Positions 1 to 8,837 of a DNA stretch of 64,000 nt are shown one piece after another; the stretch's first letter is position 1; the number at the start of each line of letters is the position of its first letter. A program made the position numbers and the translations under genes. The notes beneath the pieces are model-generated. The model was not told the DNA's origin. It saw only the letters and a program-made list of their open reading frames with translations, and searched no databases. This DNA is from Alkalicoccus halolimnae (GTDB lineage Bacteria > Bacillota > Bacilli > Bacillales > Salisediminibacteriaceae). The stretch is from positions 3,224,001 through 3,288,000 of the forward strand of contig NZ_CP144914.1 of assembly GCF_008014775.2 (NCBI RefSeq), given 5' to 3'.

Positions 1-412
1 TCATGACAGGGGCAGGCAGTTCTTTCTCTACTTTTCCATACCCAAGAAGGTCGAAGGAAGCAGCTTCGAGAAGCGATACGCTCTCCGAAGCCCCTCTATG
101 ACGCCCTGCCTGATCATTTGCATAGGTAATATGGGTTACACCGAGTCTCTTCAGTTCCGTCATTGTCCGATCCGCATCGTCCCAGCTGCTTTTCGGCTTT
201 TTTTCAGCCGGAACCTCGGAGGACTGATCCAGTAAAACGGTCTCCAGATTAATGAGAAAAAAATCCGGGTTTCCAGCCAGTTTTTTAAAACCAGCTGTAA
301 AAGACTGCGGGTTTTCCTCCAGTTGTACCAGACGTTTCTGACGCCCGGGTTTATGAAAGTAATAGTCTCCCAGGGAAAAATCTCCTGCGAAAAGTAACCG
401 TTTTTCCTGCAT
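1..412 (-). CDS. CapA-like (poly-gamma-glutamate type metallophosphatase) protein, 3' part beyond window
   Basis: The N-terminal 137 codons are visible and the gene runs off the left edge. The ATG at 410-412 follows a GGAGG-type ribosome binding site at 421-427. The protein begins MQEKRLLFAGDFSLGDYYF and continues with FFLINLETVLLDQ near residue 50, then a VTHITYANDQAG segment. The pattern 'FAGDxxLGD ... NLExxL ... THxxxANxxxG' matches the CapA/PGA_cap metallophosphoesterase-like fold, whose members act in synthesis or anchoring of poly-gamma-glutamate. No signal peptide is seen, unlike PgsA at 27846-29003, so it may be cytoplasmic. It lies 800 bp downstream of the large ATP-grasp locus on the same strand and may be its last member. 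Substrate is unknown. The fold assignment is fairly secure; the role is inference from context. Confidence 0.7.
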   Translation of the reverse strand, partial: MQEKRLLFAGDFSLGDYYFHKPGRQKRLVQLEENPQSFTAGFKKLAGNPDFFLINLETVLLDQSSEVPAEKKPKSSWDDADRTMTELKRLGVTHITYANDQAGRHRGASESVSLLEAASFDLLGYGKVEKELPAPVM

Positions 413-619
413 AATTCGTCCCTCCTGTTTTTCATAGAAACTCTGCTTCTTTCCGGTGCTGCCGTTCGGAAAAGATGAAGCTGCGGCTCTGCTTTAGAGG
501 AGATCTTCAGGTGAGCTTACGTCCTGTACGACCTTCCGCTCTTATTCCAGAGGATATTTCCGCTTCGATGTTTGTAAACCAAATAATAGGCCTGTCTTTC
601 TGGAAACGAATCTCTTTTT

Positions 620-715
620 ATGAAGGCTGCCTTGAGAATAATACATCTATTATGAGGAATTCCTTTTTGGTCCTCGTCCGCCTTCGTTTCCATGAAGACC
701 AGCCCGCGGGACTGA
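620..715 (-). repeat. Degenerate copy of dispersed ~150-bp element (copy E)
   Basis: On the plus strand this reads GCTGCCTTGAGAATA and then a CGTTTCCATG segment, matching the end of copy D at 18262 (GCTGCCTTGAAAATA and TTTCGTTTCCATGGGGAC). It is diverged and in opposite orientation to the copy at 832-1013, so the two form an imperfect inverted pair between the CapA-like gene and the toroid gene. I see no gene in the rest of 413-1208. Confidence 0.4.
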
Positions 716-831
716 ATCCGTTTGAAACGGAGATCTTATCGAATCTTCGTGTTTACCCGTACTAATATGTATGATGAAATTCATTCATCTATATACCAAA
801 AATGAAGCAGAGTTTTCTTTATTAGATTGAA

Positions 832-1013
832 GATCCTGCTCTGTCTTTTTACCGTAAGCTGCAGGGCACATGGTGCGACTACAGGGCGATGAAGGACGAG
901 CCCCACTCCGCCCCCGACGGAAGGGAGGAAGGAATTAGCTGAGGCCGGCCCTGCGCCCCCATGGAAACGAAAGCGCACGTTCATCGATTTTCTACTTTAT
1001 TTTCAAGGCAGCC
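832..1013 (+). repeat. Dispersed ~180-bp intergenic element (copy A)
   Basis: The segment starts GATCCTGCT, contains GGACGAGCCCCACTCC, then GGAAGGAATTAGCTGAGGCC, then CATGGAAACGAAAGCGCACG, and ends TTTTCAAGGCAGCC. The same blocks recur at 18262-18420 (opposite strand), 36421-36542 and 51391-51544. All copies lie between genes, and none encodes a recognisable protein or transposase. It resembles the GC-rich intergenic repeats widely scattered in Bacillaceae genomes; that family link is from memory. Confidence 0.75.
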
Positions 1014-1208
1014 TTTCCCTAAGCGAACGGCGGGGTCTCCGTCGGGATCAAGCAACGTCGGAAGATTCTCTTTGGAGAAGCCGGACTTCCCCAAAAACAG
1101 CGGAAAGCATCCGCTGGTGAGCGCAGGAAAAAAGAGAGAAGCTGTTTATAGAGAATACCGGAACACTATTTTGATGAGAAGAATTTCTCTGAATTCGGAA
1201 CAACTTCC

Positions 1209-2882
1209 TTATTCCAATTCATTCATGATATGGTACAGGGCAATCGAACTGGAAATGTTATGCTGTGTAAAATCGTTGCGGAGTTCAATGACTTTAAACT
1301 TATTGTGAAAAGCTCCCGTTGAGAGACCTTTCTTCTCAAAATACATCGCCTTTTCCGGACGGATCTGCATCTGAAGCTGAAACTGAATGGAACGTTTAAT
1401 CGTATCCGCCAGCCGCTTCTTCATTTCCGTATCCTCGGTTAAATAAAAGACGTTCGCCAGTCCTTCGGTTTTACAAGCGTTCGGTACCGATTTCGGATTC
1501 CGGCCTTCCTGCGGAGGATAACCTCCCTGCCATTCCAGATCGTACTTTTCTCCACTGAACTGGCTTTTCATAATCGATTCTGCCATCAGCTCTGCATGTT
1601 GACGGAAGCTCTCCCGCGGTCGGAACCTGCTGATCGCGCGGATGCCGTAAAGCAGCCAGTGATCACTCTGCACCGTTTCCAGCGTCGCTCCGGCATTCGC
1701 TGTTTCCACTAAATAAGCGGTTGCCTGCTCGGCACTGTCGAGCCATTTCGTGTTCCCGTCAAGCTCATACAGATTGGCCAGCGCGAGAATCGCTTCTCCT
1801 GTGTAAAAATCGGAGCGGAAATCCGTTACTTCTTTCGTGCTGAAAATCTGCTTGTGAATACCGAAATCCCCGTTTTCTTTCTGGGTCGCTGTCATCCAGA
1901 CAGCTAATTTCTGCATCGTATCGATATACTGGCGGCTGCCCGTCAATTTCATATATTTAGCAAGCGCTACGAGGAGCAGGCCGTTTCCGCCCAGTTTATT
2001 CACGTCACGCTCCACGAGAACGAGAGCGTCTTCCCCGTTTTCATTTACTTCTTTTGTTTCCTCTACAATATAATTTAAAGCAAGTTCTGCTTTACGAATG
2101 ATCTCCTCGTCTGCTTCAATTTCATATGTTTCCAGCATGGAATAAATCGTTCCGGCATGACGGAGAATGTTATATTTAGCTGGCTTTTCGTTGCGCGCCG
2201 GATCATAAATGTAAGTCATTTTCCCTTTTTCATTTACGACTTTCTTAAAGTAGTTATGTTTTGCCAGATTAATTGCTTCGAGAAGAGAATGTTTTGTCAA
2301 AGAATCAAATACCCGGTGTCCCCGGACCAGCTCCACTGTCTCTTCACTGTTCACATAAACGGAGGCAGTTTTAAACTTAAAAAGCACGTCGGCCTGCTTC
2401 CAGTCCTGCCCTGCTGAAAGCTGCTGCGACAGCGCCCGTTCAGCAGCTTCTATTGAAAGTTTCTGCTCATCTATAAGTTTGTAGCACTCCACTTCCTGGG
2501 GTGAAAATACGGCTTTTATTCCCGGGCCGAAAGCGATACCGTTGACACCGCGGTTGTGTTTATAAATATGCTTTTCGACTCCTCCGGTCAGGTTATTTTC
2601 TGAAGTAACTTTCGTAATAATGTCCAGCTTTATATGTTTCGGTTTGAATTTAAATGGACGGTTCGTCAAATAATCATGATAGGCTTTTTCAACTGCTCCC
2701 TGAACGGATTCAGAAGTACCATAAGTGACGTAAGCCCGGTTTCCGCTGTTATCCGCAGCAGCTATAAAGGCCACGTATCGGCCTTCCAGCGTGTCGAAAT
2801 CCTCATTTTTGAGCCCTAAATCCCGCAGTTCTTCGCTTTTTTCCAACAGATCGTTAAACAGAATTTCTGCAGCCTGCTTCAA
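1209..2882 (-). CDS. Alpha/alpha-toroid protein with N-terminal unknown domain, polymer locus
   Basis: This is a soluble protein of 557 residues with no signal peptide. It uses a TTG start at 2880-2882, five bases after the upstream stop, with a GGAAAGAAG ribosome site. Residues from about 235 to the end form repeated helical pairs with aromatic and Gly-rich turns (RHAGTIYSMLETYE, GGNGLLLVALAKYMKLTG, DFYTGEAILALANLYELDG, DHWLLYGIRAISRFRP). This is the look of an (alpha/alpha)-toroid as in terpene-cyclase-like, GH88-like or GH127-like enzymes. The first 200 residues are a separate alpha/beta domain; GIKAVFSPQEVE followed by a QDWKQADVLFKFKTASVYV segment is faintly like the C-terminal part of AMMECR1, but the RGCIG motif of that family is absent. 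It is probably the last gene of the ATP-grasp operon. Function is unknown; it may process or bind the polymer made by the locus. Confidence 0.6.
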   Translation of the reverse strand: MKQAAEILFNDLLEKSEELRDLGLKNEDFDTLEGRYVAFIAAADNSGNRAYVTYGTSESVQGAVEKAYHDYLTNRPFKFKPKHIKLDIITKVTSENNLTGGVEKHIYKHNRGVNGIAFGPGIKAVFSPQEVECYKLIDEQKLSIEAAERALSQQLSAGQDWKQADVLFKFKTASVYVNSEETVELVRGHRVFDSLTKHSLLEAINLAKHNYFKKVVNEKGKMTYIYDPARNEKPAKYNILRHAGTIYSMLETYEIEADEEIIRKAELALNYIVEETKEVNENGEDALVLVERDVNKLGGNGLLLVALAKYMKLTGSRQYIDTMQKLAVWMTATQKENGDFGIHKQIFSTKEVTDFRSDFYTGEAILALANLYELDGNTKWLDSAEQATAYLVETANAGATLETVQSDHWLLYGIRAISRFRPRESFRQHAELMAESIMKSQFSGEKYDLEWQGGYPPQEGRNPKSVPNACKTEGLANVFYLTEDTEMKKRLADTIKRSIQFQLQMQIRPEKAMYFEKKGLSTGAFHNKFKVIELRNDFTQHNISSSIALYHIMNELE

Positions 2883-2887
2883 TTACA

Positions 2888-4480
2888 TCACTTCTTTCCT
2901 TTACGGAGAATAATTTTTATCCAATCAAGCGTCTTCCGGACGGGCAGCGTCATTTTCCATGTCGTACTGTGAACGAGCTGATCATACTTTCTCGCTATAC
3001 GTTTATATTCATTTTTGGAGAGGCCGCGGTGGTCGCCTTTTGAATATTTTTTCTTCGCCTGCTTTGTGACGAAGCCTACGCGGACCGGTTTGGTCCACTC
3101 TTCTTCAAGAATTTCTTCTACTTCTGCTTTTGCAGGCCCTTCAATAACGACCTTCTTAAAATTATTTACTTTCTTTTTATTCGGATGACAGACAACGACA
3201 GTAACAGATCCATCTGCTTCGTTGCGGGCATATCCGTGGAGTTCCCGCAGAAGTGCCTCCCGCTTGATCCATGCACGGTAGCCGACGCCCTGTACCTTCC
3301 CCCGTAACGTATAGCACTTTCCGTATAGCTCTCCCTCAGGCGGCTTCGGAACTTCCACCATCGTTGCTGAGCGGCTTTTAATCGGTGCAATCACATTATC
3401 GAAATCAAAATACAGGTTCGACCTCGGAAAATCTGCCGTTTCCGGGAAATAATAATCGATAAACGACTTCGCAAAGTCTCGCGGCGTACCGATCATCGGG
3501 AACAGGTGCCCGCCGAGCCCGGGGCGGGAATTAACTTCGATCACTTGTCCTTCCCCGGTTTCATCATCCACGATAATATCGACACCGCTCTGGACAAGAC
3601 CCGGAATTGCTTTTGTGGCTTCGATCGCAATGCGTTCAAGTGCCGGGGAGAGCTCTTCGGTGACATCAACGGAATCGCCGCCGTTGGACAGGTTGCTCTG
3701 CACACGCAGGTAAATGCGTTTTCCTTCTTCCAAAACAGAGTCCAGCTCGTAGCCTGCCTGTTCAATCATGTAGAGCACTTCTTTATCGATACGGATCATC
3801 CGGCTCGTCAGGTGCGGATTCTGCTGGCGGAATTTGTTTTTATCCAGAATCAGCTTCCGGATCGTACGTTTTCCGTCTCCGACAACGTTCGCCGGAATCC
3901 GGTGCATCGCGCCGAGTACTACTTCGCCGAGCACAATGACGCGGAATTCCTTTTCTCCCGGAATGTGGGTTTCAATGATCACTTCTTTATAACCGAGTTC
4001 ATCGCGGACGTACTCGATTGCTCCTTTCAGCACCTCTTCTTCACGAACGTTCGCAAACACGCCTTTGCCTCCGTTTGCACTCACCGGCTTCAGCACGAGC
4101 GGGTAGCCGAGTTCGTTTCCGTAGGCGAGAATTTCTTCATTGGAGCTTTCCGCAGGAAATTTTCTGCCCTGCGGGGTCGGTACATTTGCTTTAGCGAGAT
4201 ATTTTTTCGTCAAATCTTTATCATCACAAATGTCGAATGCTTCATCTGTGACAAGGTCTCCTTTCGACAGAGCGAAATGGTGCTCTTCGTCTTTATACTT
4301 CAGAGAGTAGCGGACTTTCAGCTTCATCTCTTCATCAAATTCCGAGTAGAAGCGGAGACGGAGGCCGCGTCTCCAGCCTTCGAGTGCGACGGTATACGTG
4401 CTGATCCTTTTTCCCTGACCTGCTTTAGGTACGGCTCCTTCTAAATGCGGAAGCCACTGATAGGTTGTTTGCTGTATCAC
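2888..4480 (-). CDS. Cyanophycin-synthetase-like ATP-grasp ligase fused to intact acylphosphatase domain
   Basis: The protein has 530 residues. I place the start at GTG 4478-4480, after AAGGAGGAAAACAAC, rather than further upstream, because the preceding gene ends at 4507. Residues 8-45 form a conserved block shared by all three paralogues (WLPHLEGAVP, then VALEGWRRGL). The ATP-grasp core spans about residues 90-380: KPVSANGGKG from K131, a GDGKRTIRKLI segment as in CphA, and EVNSRPGLG for the metal-binding end. Residues about 389-475 are an acylphosphatase domain with GKVQGVGYR (catalytic Arg) and YARNEADGSV (catalytic Asn). A basic tail follows. ATP-grasp enzymes join a carboxylate to an amine through an acylphosphate; the fused acylphosphatase could hydrolyse such an intermediate. 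The family suggests ligation of amino acids to a polymer, but the substrate is unknown. Confidence 0.8.
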   Translation of the reverse strand: MIQQTTYQWLPHLEGAVPKAGQGKRISTYTVALEGWRRGLRLRFYSEFDEEMKLKVRYSLKYKDEEHHFALSKGDLVTDEAFDICDDKDLTKKYLAKANVPTPQGRKFPAESSNEEILAYGNELGYPLVLKPVSANGGKGVFANVREEEVLKGAIEYVRDELGYKEVIIETHIPGEKEFRVIVLGEVVLGAMHRIPANVVGDGKRTIRKLILDKNKFRQQNPHLTSRMIRIDKEVLYMIEQAGYELDSVLEEGKRIYLRVQSNLSNGGDSVDVTEELSPALERIAIEATKAIPGLVQSGVDIIVDDETGEGQVIEVNSRPGLGGHLFPMIGTPRDFAKSFIDYYFPETADFPRSNLYFDFDNVIAPIKSRSATMVEVPKPPEGELYGKCYTLRGKVQGVGYRAWIKREALLRELHGYARNEADGSVTVVVCHPNKKKVNNFKKVVIEGPAKAEVEEILEEEWTKPVRVGFVTKQAKKKYSKGDHRGLSKNEYKRIARKYDQLVHSTTWKMTLPVRKTLDWIKIILRKGKK

Positions 4481-4506
4481 GTTGTTTTCCTCCTTGTCCG
4501 GGCAGA

Positions 4507-6054
4507 TTATTTTCTGCCGAATCGTTTCTTCAGTCTGCTGCGGAGGCTCGCTGCTTCCCGTGCCGTCCGCGCCGCTGCTTTCTCTTCTGCTTTCCAATCC
4601 TCCATAAGCCGCTGCCTGTGGACGTATGTTTCCGCGAAAGAAGGATTTGTATCGTCCAGCCACGTCAGCTCATTCGCCGTCGGTCCCTCAGCTGCTGCTA
4701 CGGTGACGTTTTCCGTCCCGAGCCCTTCCAGAAAAGGAGGGACTTTTTCAAGGTCAGCGGACGCTCCGGCAAGCCTGGCGCTGATCTGCTTATTTTTTCT
4801 AATGTGAACCGTGCCGATCAGAGGCAGCTCCTTTATGAATCGTTCCAGCTGGTGTTTTTTCTGCTTGATTCCGGGGCCGGTTCCTTCGATCACGCGCACA
4901 TCCGGCTTCTCTTCAGGTGCGGGTGCCACGGTGATTTCGGAGGCGCCTGCTGCTTTGATCGCTGCTTCGATCGTGCGCAGATCAAAAAATGCATAATCGG
5001 CGCGCGATGCTTCTTTTGTGTCCGGAAAATAAAAGTCGATCAGTGCCCCGGGAATGTCCCTGCTTCTGCCGGTGATCGGAAACAGGTGTGAGCCAAGGCC
5101 GGGCTTTGTATTCACTTCGATCACGACTGCTTCCTTCCACTCCGGATCCATCATCAGGTCTACACCGCAGTGAGGCAGGCCGGGCACGGCTTCTGCGGCC
5201 CGCACGGCTGTATTTTTTACCGACTCGGAAAGAAGATCGGTCACGTCCACCGGATCTCCGCCGGCGGAAATATTGCTGACGCGCTTGACGACAATTGTCT
5301 CGCCGGCTTTCGGCACGGTGCGCAGCTTCCAGTCGGAGGCGTGCATCGTGTTGTAAAACTGCCGGTCGAGCTTGATCGGCCGGTGATACAGATGAGGCAC
5401 CTGCTGTCTGTCTTCATTTTTCTGTTCGATTAACTGGGCGATCGTCTTTTTTCCGTCGCCGGTAACACTTGCCGGACGCCGCTGCACCGCTCCGAGCACT
5501 TCGCCGTTCAGTACCATGACGCGGCACTCTTCCCCTTCGACGAATTGTTCCACAATAACCTGTTTTAAGTTCAGCTCCTGCCGGACATAGGCGACGGCGC
5601 GACGGAGCGTCGCTTCATCGCGTATATTGACGATCACCCCTTTTCCACCCGAAGCATTCGTCGGTTTTAATACGAGCGGAAAGCCTTTATGGAGCGCATA
5701 GGCTGTAACTTCTCCATCGCTGTCGGATTCCCCGAACGTTTTTCCGTGGGGCACGGGAACATGGCTGCGGCGGAGCACTTCGTTTGTCAGGGACTTATCG
5801 TCACAGACCGCATCCGCCTCATCGGTAATGAAGGCTCCTTTTGATCCCTGGAACTGGTGGATGCTGCGGCCGTCCGTCAGCTGATAGCGGAGCTGAAATT
5901 CGCCGTCCTCTCCGCGGATCGACCAGAATGTCAGCTCCAGTCCTCTGCGCCAGCCTTCAAGGGCGATCGTGTACAGACTTATTTTTTTATCCTTTGCCGA
6001 GAGCGGCACCGCTCCCTCCAGGTGAGGCAGCCAGACCGGCTTTGTCTGTTCCAT
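4507..6054 (-). CDS. Cyanophycin-synthetase-like ATP-grasp ligase, paralogue 2, degenerate acylphosphatase domain
   Basis: The protein has 515 residues; ATG 6052-6054 is preceded by GAGGAGGT. It is a clear paralogue of the neighbours on both sides, with VWLPHLEGAVP and IALEGWRRGLELTFW at the N terminus. Its ATP-grasp core contains KPTNASGGKGVIVNI, VEQFVEGEECRVMVL, ASVTGDGKKTIAQLI and VIEVNTKPGLGSHLFP. Residues about 400-475 align with the acylphosphatase domain of the next gene. There, however, GKVQGVGYR is replaced by GTGPGIKQK and no RN(E/D)xDGSV motif remains, so both catalytic residues appear lost. A basic coiled tail (RLMEDWKAEEKAAART) may bind membrane or nucleic acid. It probably forms hetero-oligomers or acts in sequence with its paralogues. 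Confidence 0.78.
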   Translation of the reverse strand: MEQTKPVWLPHLEGAVPLSAKDKKISLYTIALEGWRRGLELTFWSIRGEDGEFQLRYQLTDGRSIHQFQGSKGAFITDEADAVCDDKSLTNEVLRRSHVPVPHGKTFGESDSDGEVTAYALHKGFPLVLKPTNASGGKGVIVNIRDEATLRRAVAYVRQELNLKQVIVEQFVEGEECRVMVLNGEVLGAVQRRPASVTGDGKKTIAQLIEQKNEDRQQVPHLYHRPIKLDRQFYNTMHASDWKLRTVPKAGETIVVKRVSNISAGGDPVDVTDLLSESVKNTAVRAAEAVPGLPHCGVDLMMDPEWKEAVVIEVNTKPGLGSHLFPITGRSRDIPGALIDFYFPDTKEASRADYAFFDLRTIEAAIKAAGASEITVAPAPEEKPDVRVIEGTGPGIKQKKHQLERFIKELPLIGTVHIRKNKQISARLAGASADLEKVPPFLEGLGTENVTVAAAEGPTANELTWLDDTNPSFAETYVHRQRLMEDWKAEEKAAARTAREAASLRSRLKKRFGRK

Positions 6055-6057
6055 CCG

Positions 6058-7614
6058 CTATGACCTCCTCTTTATAAGAAGCTGCTGAAGTCTGCCGGGC
6101 AGTCCGGCGCTGTTTTTCAGTGCAGCAAGTGCTTTTTCTGTGCGTCTGCGTTTTCCGGCTGTCTGCTGGATGAGTATTCCGAGCTCCTTCGTATCGCGCT
6201 GAAGATCTTCCCTGCTTTCATGAACGGTGAAAGCCGGTGTGATAAAAGCCGGACCCGTTCTCAGATAGGCTCCTTCACCTGTCATCTTCCGGACCGCTTC
6301 CCCCAGTTCTTCTGCGTTTTCACCGGACGCATACAGATGCCAGCGGGACGCTTTCGGTTTGAGCCAGCCTGTTACGTGCAGCTCCATCGCTTTCGTGCGG
6401 ATAAGTTCGCGCTCAGCCGCGTGGAGAGAGCCTTCAAGCAGACAGTGGAGACCGTCCGGCATATCAGCCGGGCAGTCCGGTACTCTGGAGCTTACAGCAG
6501 CTCCTGTTTCCAGAGCCATAAGGCTGTCCGCAAGCGAAAAGTAAGCATGAGAAGCACGCGGTGCCTGCTTCGTTTCCGGAAAATAGTAATCAATGACCGC
6601 TTTCGGAATATCACGGCCGGTGCCGCCCATAGGGAAAACCATAAGCGCAATCTGAGCCGTTGGATTTACTTCCAGTACGACGGGACCTCGTTCCGGCGAA
6701 TGGATAATATCCACTCCTCCGTGCGGAAAATCCGGGAAAGCTTTCAGCGTCCGGACAGCCGTCTGCTTCATACCTTCGGGAAGCTGATCCAGAACGTCTA
6801 CCGGGTCGCCGCCGAGAGAAACGTTGCTCTGCCTGCGGAGCGGAACGATTTTACCTGCAGAAGGACAGCTGTCGAGTGTTATCTCCTGCCGTTCAAGCTC
6901 CGCTTCCAGGGCACGGTCGATCGTAATAAGCGCAGTTGCCAGGCGCGGATTCTTTTTCCGCTCCTCGTTTTTTCGCTCGATCAGTGTCCTCACCGGAGTT
7001 TTTCCGTCCCCGGTCACCGAAGCGGGATCACGGCGCACGGCGCCGACCACCTCTTCGCCGACAACGTAAAGCCGGTATTCCGGCCCCTCCACGTGCTCTT
7101 CCAGCAGAATCTCCTCTCCGGCATGTCCCTGCTTCAGCTCTTCATAAGCTTCTGCAAGCTCCGGACCTGCTTCGAGGTTCGTCAGCACTCCTCTGCCGAA
7201 ACTGCCTGCGCTCACTTTCAGAACAAATGGGCCGTTCAGGCGGACTGCTGCTTTCCCGAGATCTTCCTTCCCGTAAATGGGGGCACCGCTCGGGACGGGG
7301 ACACCTGCTTTTTCCAAGTGCGTTTTGGAGATTGCTTTATCGGCCCCGGCTTTTACCGTTTCCGGAGCAACGCCGTCTCCCCGTGAGCGGAAAAAACGGA
7401 CGGTCCGCTCCGGGCTGGAAAGTGTAAACAGTCTCCCCGGCCGGTGGGTATACCAGGCGGGTACGTCTGTAAATGTCCTGCTTCTATTGGAGTGGAAATG
7501 GAGGTCAAGCCCCCGGCGCCAGCCTTCCAGGGCGATCAAGTATCCGCACAGAAGCGGGCCTTCTGCCTGACGGACGACTTCTATGGGCAGATGCGGCGGC
7601 CATGTTGGGTTCAT
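6058..7614 (-). CDS. Cyanophycin-synthetase-like ATP-grasp ligase, paralogue 3
   Basis: The protein has 518 residues; its ATG overlaps the upstream gene stop (ATGA) after GGAGGAATTTGTT. The N terminus has WPPHLP and LIALEGWRRGLDLHFHS, as in the two genes downstream. ATP-grasp elements are FVLKVSAGSFGRGVLTNL, EEHVEGPEYRLYVVG, ASVTGDGKTPVRTLI and VVLEVNPTAQIALMVFP. The last keeps Glu and Asn but loses the KPGLG or RPGLG loop of its paralogues, so the active site is altered. The C-terminal third again looks like a relic of the acylphosphatase fold (HCLLEGSLHAAERELI) without GVGYR. Catalytic activity is less certain than for the other two; a regulatory subunit is possible. Confidence 0.75.
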   Translation of the reverse strand: MNPTWPPHLPIEVVRQAEGPLLCGYLIALEGWRRGLDLHFHSNRSRTFTDVPAWYTHRPGRLFTLSSPERTVRFFRSRGDGVAPETVKAGADKAISKTHLEKAGVPVPSGAPIYGKEDLGKAAVRLNGPFVLKVSAGSFGRGVLTNLEAGPELAEAYEELKQGHAGEEILLEEHVEGPEYRLYVVGEEVVGAVRRDPASVTGDGKTPVRTLIERKNEERKKNPRLATALITIDRALEAELERQEITLDSCPSAGKIVPLRRQSNVSLGGDPVDVLDQLPEGMKQTAVRTLKAFPDFPHGGVDIIHSPERGPVVLEVNPTAQIALMVFPMGGTGRDIPKAVIDYYFPETKQAPRASHAYFSLADSLMALETGAAVSSRVPDCPADMPDGLHCLLEGSLHAAERELIRTKAMELHVTGWLKPKASRWHLYASGENAEELGEAVRKMTGEGAYLRTGPAFITPAFTVHESREDLQRDTKELGILIQQTAGKRRRTEKALAALKNSAGLPGRLQQLLIKRRS

Positions 7615-8825
7615 AACAAATTCCTCCAGTATGGATAGGATGCTCCGTTAACGAGATCCTGGAACAGCCGTTCTTCGGCGTCCAGAAACGCTTCTCCGAG
7701 TGCAATGTCGATTGTTTCATTGAACTGGTCGTAGTTTCCCGGTTTGGGGGTGCATTCTCCAAAAACAAGTCCTTCTGTCGTACGGAGAAGATCAAAGCGG
7801 CAGAAAGGCGCTGGAAGTGCTGCGCCTAAACGGGCAGCGGCATCAAGCTCCTCCCGTAATATTCCTTTTCCTTCCATAAGGCTTCCGGTATACTTTCCGG
7901 TATCAACCCTCTCCCCGTCCGGTGTCCACCAGCAGTAAGCCGTCTCCGGACTGCGGGTAATTTCCAGAATCAGAGCCGTTTTCCCGTAAAACGTATAGCA
8001 CTTAATGTCCCTGGCCGGCTCTCCCGTATCTTCGTCGGCATAATAGAGCTTCTCTACATTCCACCGGTCTTCAGCAACGCGGCCGTGCTGCAGATCTTTC
8101 TGCATGATCTCTTTCAGTTCAGCCGTGGAGGTCAGCACCTCCGACGTTTTCGCGTTCAAAATATCGGTTTCCGACCGGAGGATGTAGACGCCCCGGCCGC
8201 CTGCGCCGGCGGCCGGTTTAACGACCGTGCCCGCCTCCAGCGGAAGCGCAGCCAGCGGAGCGTTTTTCTCAATGACTTCCGGTACGCGGAGGCCGATTTC
8301 TGAAGCAAACTGCCGGGACACCTGCTTATCATCAAGTTCCCATTCCGGAAGCTGATGGCCTTTCTGCCGGCGCCTGACGCGGGAGGTGAGCTGTCCCCGA
8401 AAGGAAGCAAGAGACTCCAGCGACGGCACAGCCCGGTGCTCAATTCCGCGCACGAACCGCTCGGGAAGCTCGGACGTTGTAAATGCCGGCATCAAAAGCC
8501 GACGCATGCGGTCTTCAGCTGTTTCTCCTTCAGCGGAAGCCTGCTTGAGCGCTTCGAGCATCGCCTCCCGGCAGTAGTAACCGGTCTGCTGCTTTTTCGC
8601 GGCAATGTCAGCCGCCAGCTCAAAAAGCGTTCCTTCGCGGCGGGCAGTGCGGACCGTTTCTCTCAAATGCTCCAGCTCTTCCGGAGACGCTTCCGGTATC
8701 GGAGGCGGAGATGCTGCTTCCTGTTCGTAAATCCGGCGGCGCAGCTGCTTATTTTCCTGCTCCAGCCGTGTCATTTTACTGCCGAGGAGCCGCGCCCGTA
8801 CTCGGGAAAACGGAGATGGCTGCAT
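7611..8825 (-). CDS. TupA-like ATP-grasp protein
   Basis: The protein has 404 residues; ATG 8823-8825 follows AAAGGAGGATTCTC. A short N-terminal coiled coil (RLEQENKQLRRRIYEQE) and a helical linker precede the ATP-grasp region from about residue 150. Recognisable parts are WELDDKQVSRQFASEIGLRV, VVKPAAGAGGRGVYIL, DIKCYTFYGKTALILEI and FCRFDLLRTTEGLVFGECT followed by PKPGNY. The last two match the TupA-like ATP-grasp family (FVRVDLY...GELTFTPG), named after TupA, which is needed for teichuronopeptide in alkaliphilic Bacillus halodurans. In that organism the polymer contains polyglucuronate and polyglutamate. It is translationally coupled to the ATP-grasp triplet downstream. Family placement is from memory of motifs, not a search. 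Confidence 0.7.
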   Translation of the reverse strand: MQPSPFSRVRARLLGSKMTRLEQENKQLRRRIYEQEAASPPPIPEASPEELEHLRETVRTARREGTLFELAADIAAKKQQTGYYCREAMLEALKQASAEGETAEDRMRRLLMPAFTTSELPERFVRGIEHRAVPSLESLASFRGQLTSRVRRRQKGHQLPEWELDDKQVSRQFASEIGLRVPEVIEKNAPLAALPLEAGTVVKPAAGAGGRGVYILRSETDILNAKTSEVLTSTAELKEIMQKDLQHGRVAEDRWNVEKLYYADEDTGEPARDIKCYTFYGKTALILEITRSPETAYCWWTPDGERVDTGKYTGSLMEGKGILREELDAAARLGAALPAPFCRFDLLRTTEGLVFGECTPKPGNYDQFNETIDIALGEAFLDAEERLFQDLVNGASYPYWRNLL

Positions 8826-8837
8826 GAGAATCCTCCT

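Noticed and set aside
160..435. Minus-strand open frame of 91 codons next to the CapA-like gene
   Set aside because: It is the wrong frame: the ATG at 412 with GGAGG gives the CapA-like sequence, and this frame is a shadow of it.
475..765. Plus-strand open frame of 96 codons
   Set aside because: No ribosome site, no recognisable pattern, and it crosses a degenerate dispersed repeat.
3506..4444. Long plus-strand open frame of 312 codons
   Set aside because: Antisense to the ATP-grasp/acylphosphatase gene; the translation lacks any family pattern and is a codon-bias shadow.
6220..7386. Long plus-strand open frame of 388 codons
   Set aside because: Antisense to the third ATP-grasp paralogue, rich in Arg, Phe, His and Cys, with no ribosome site.
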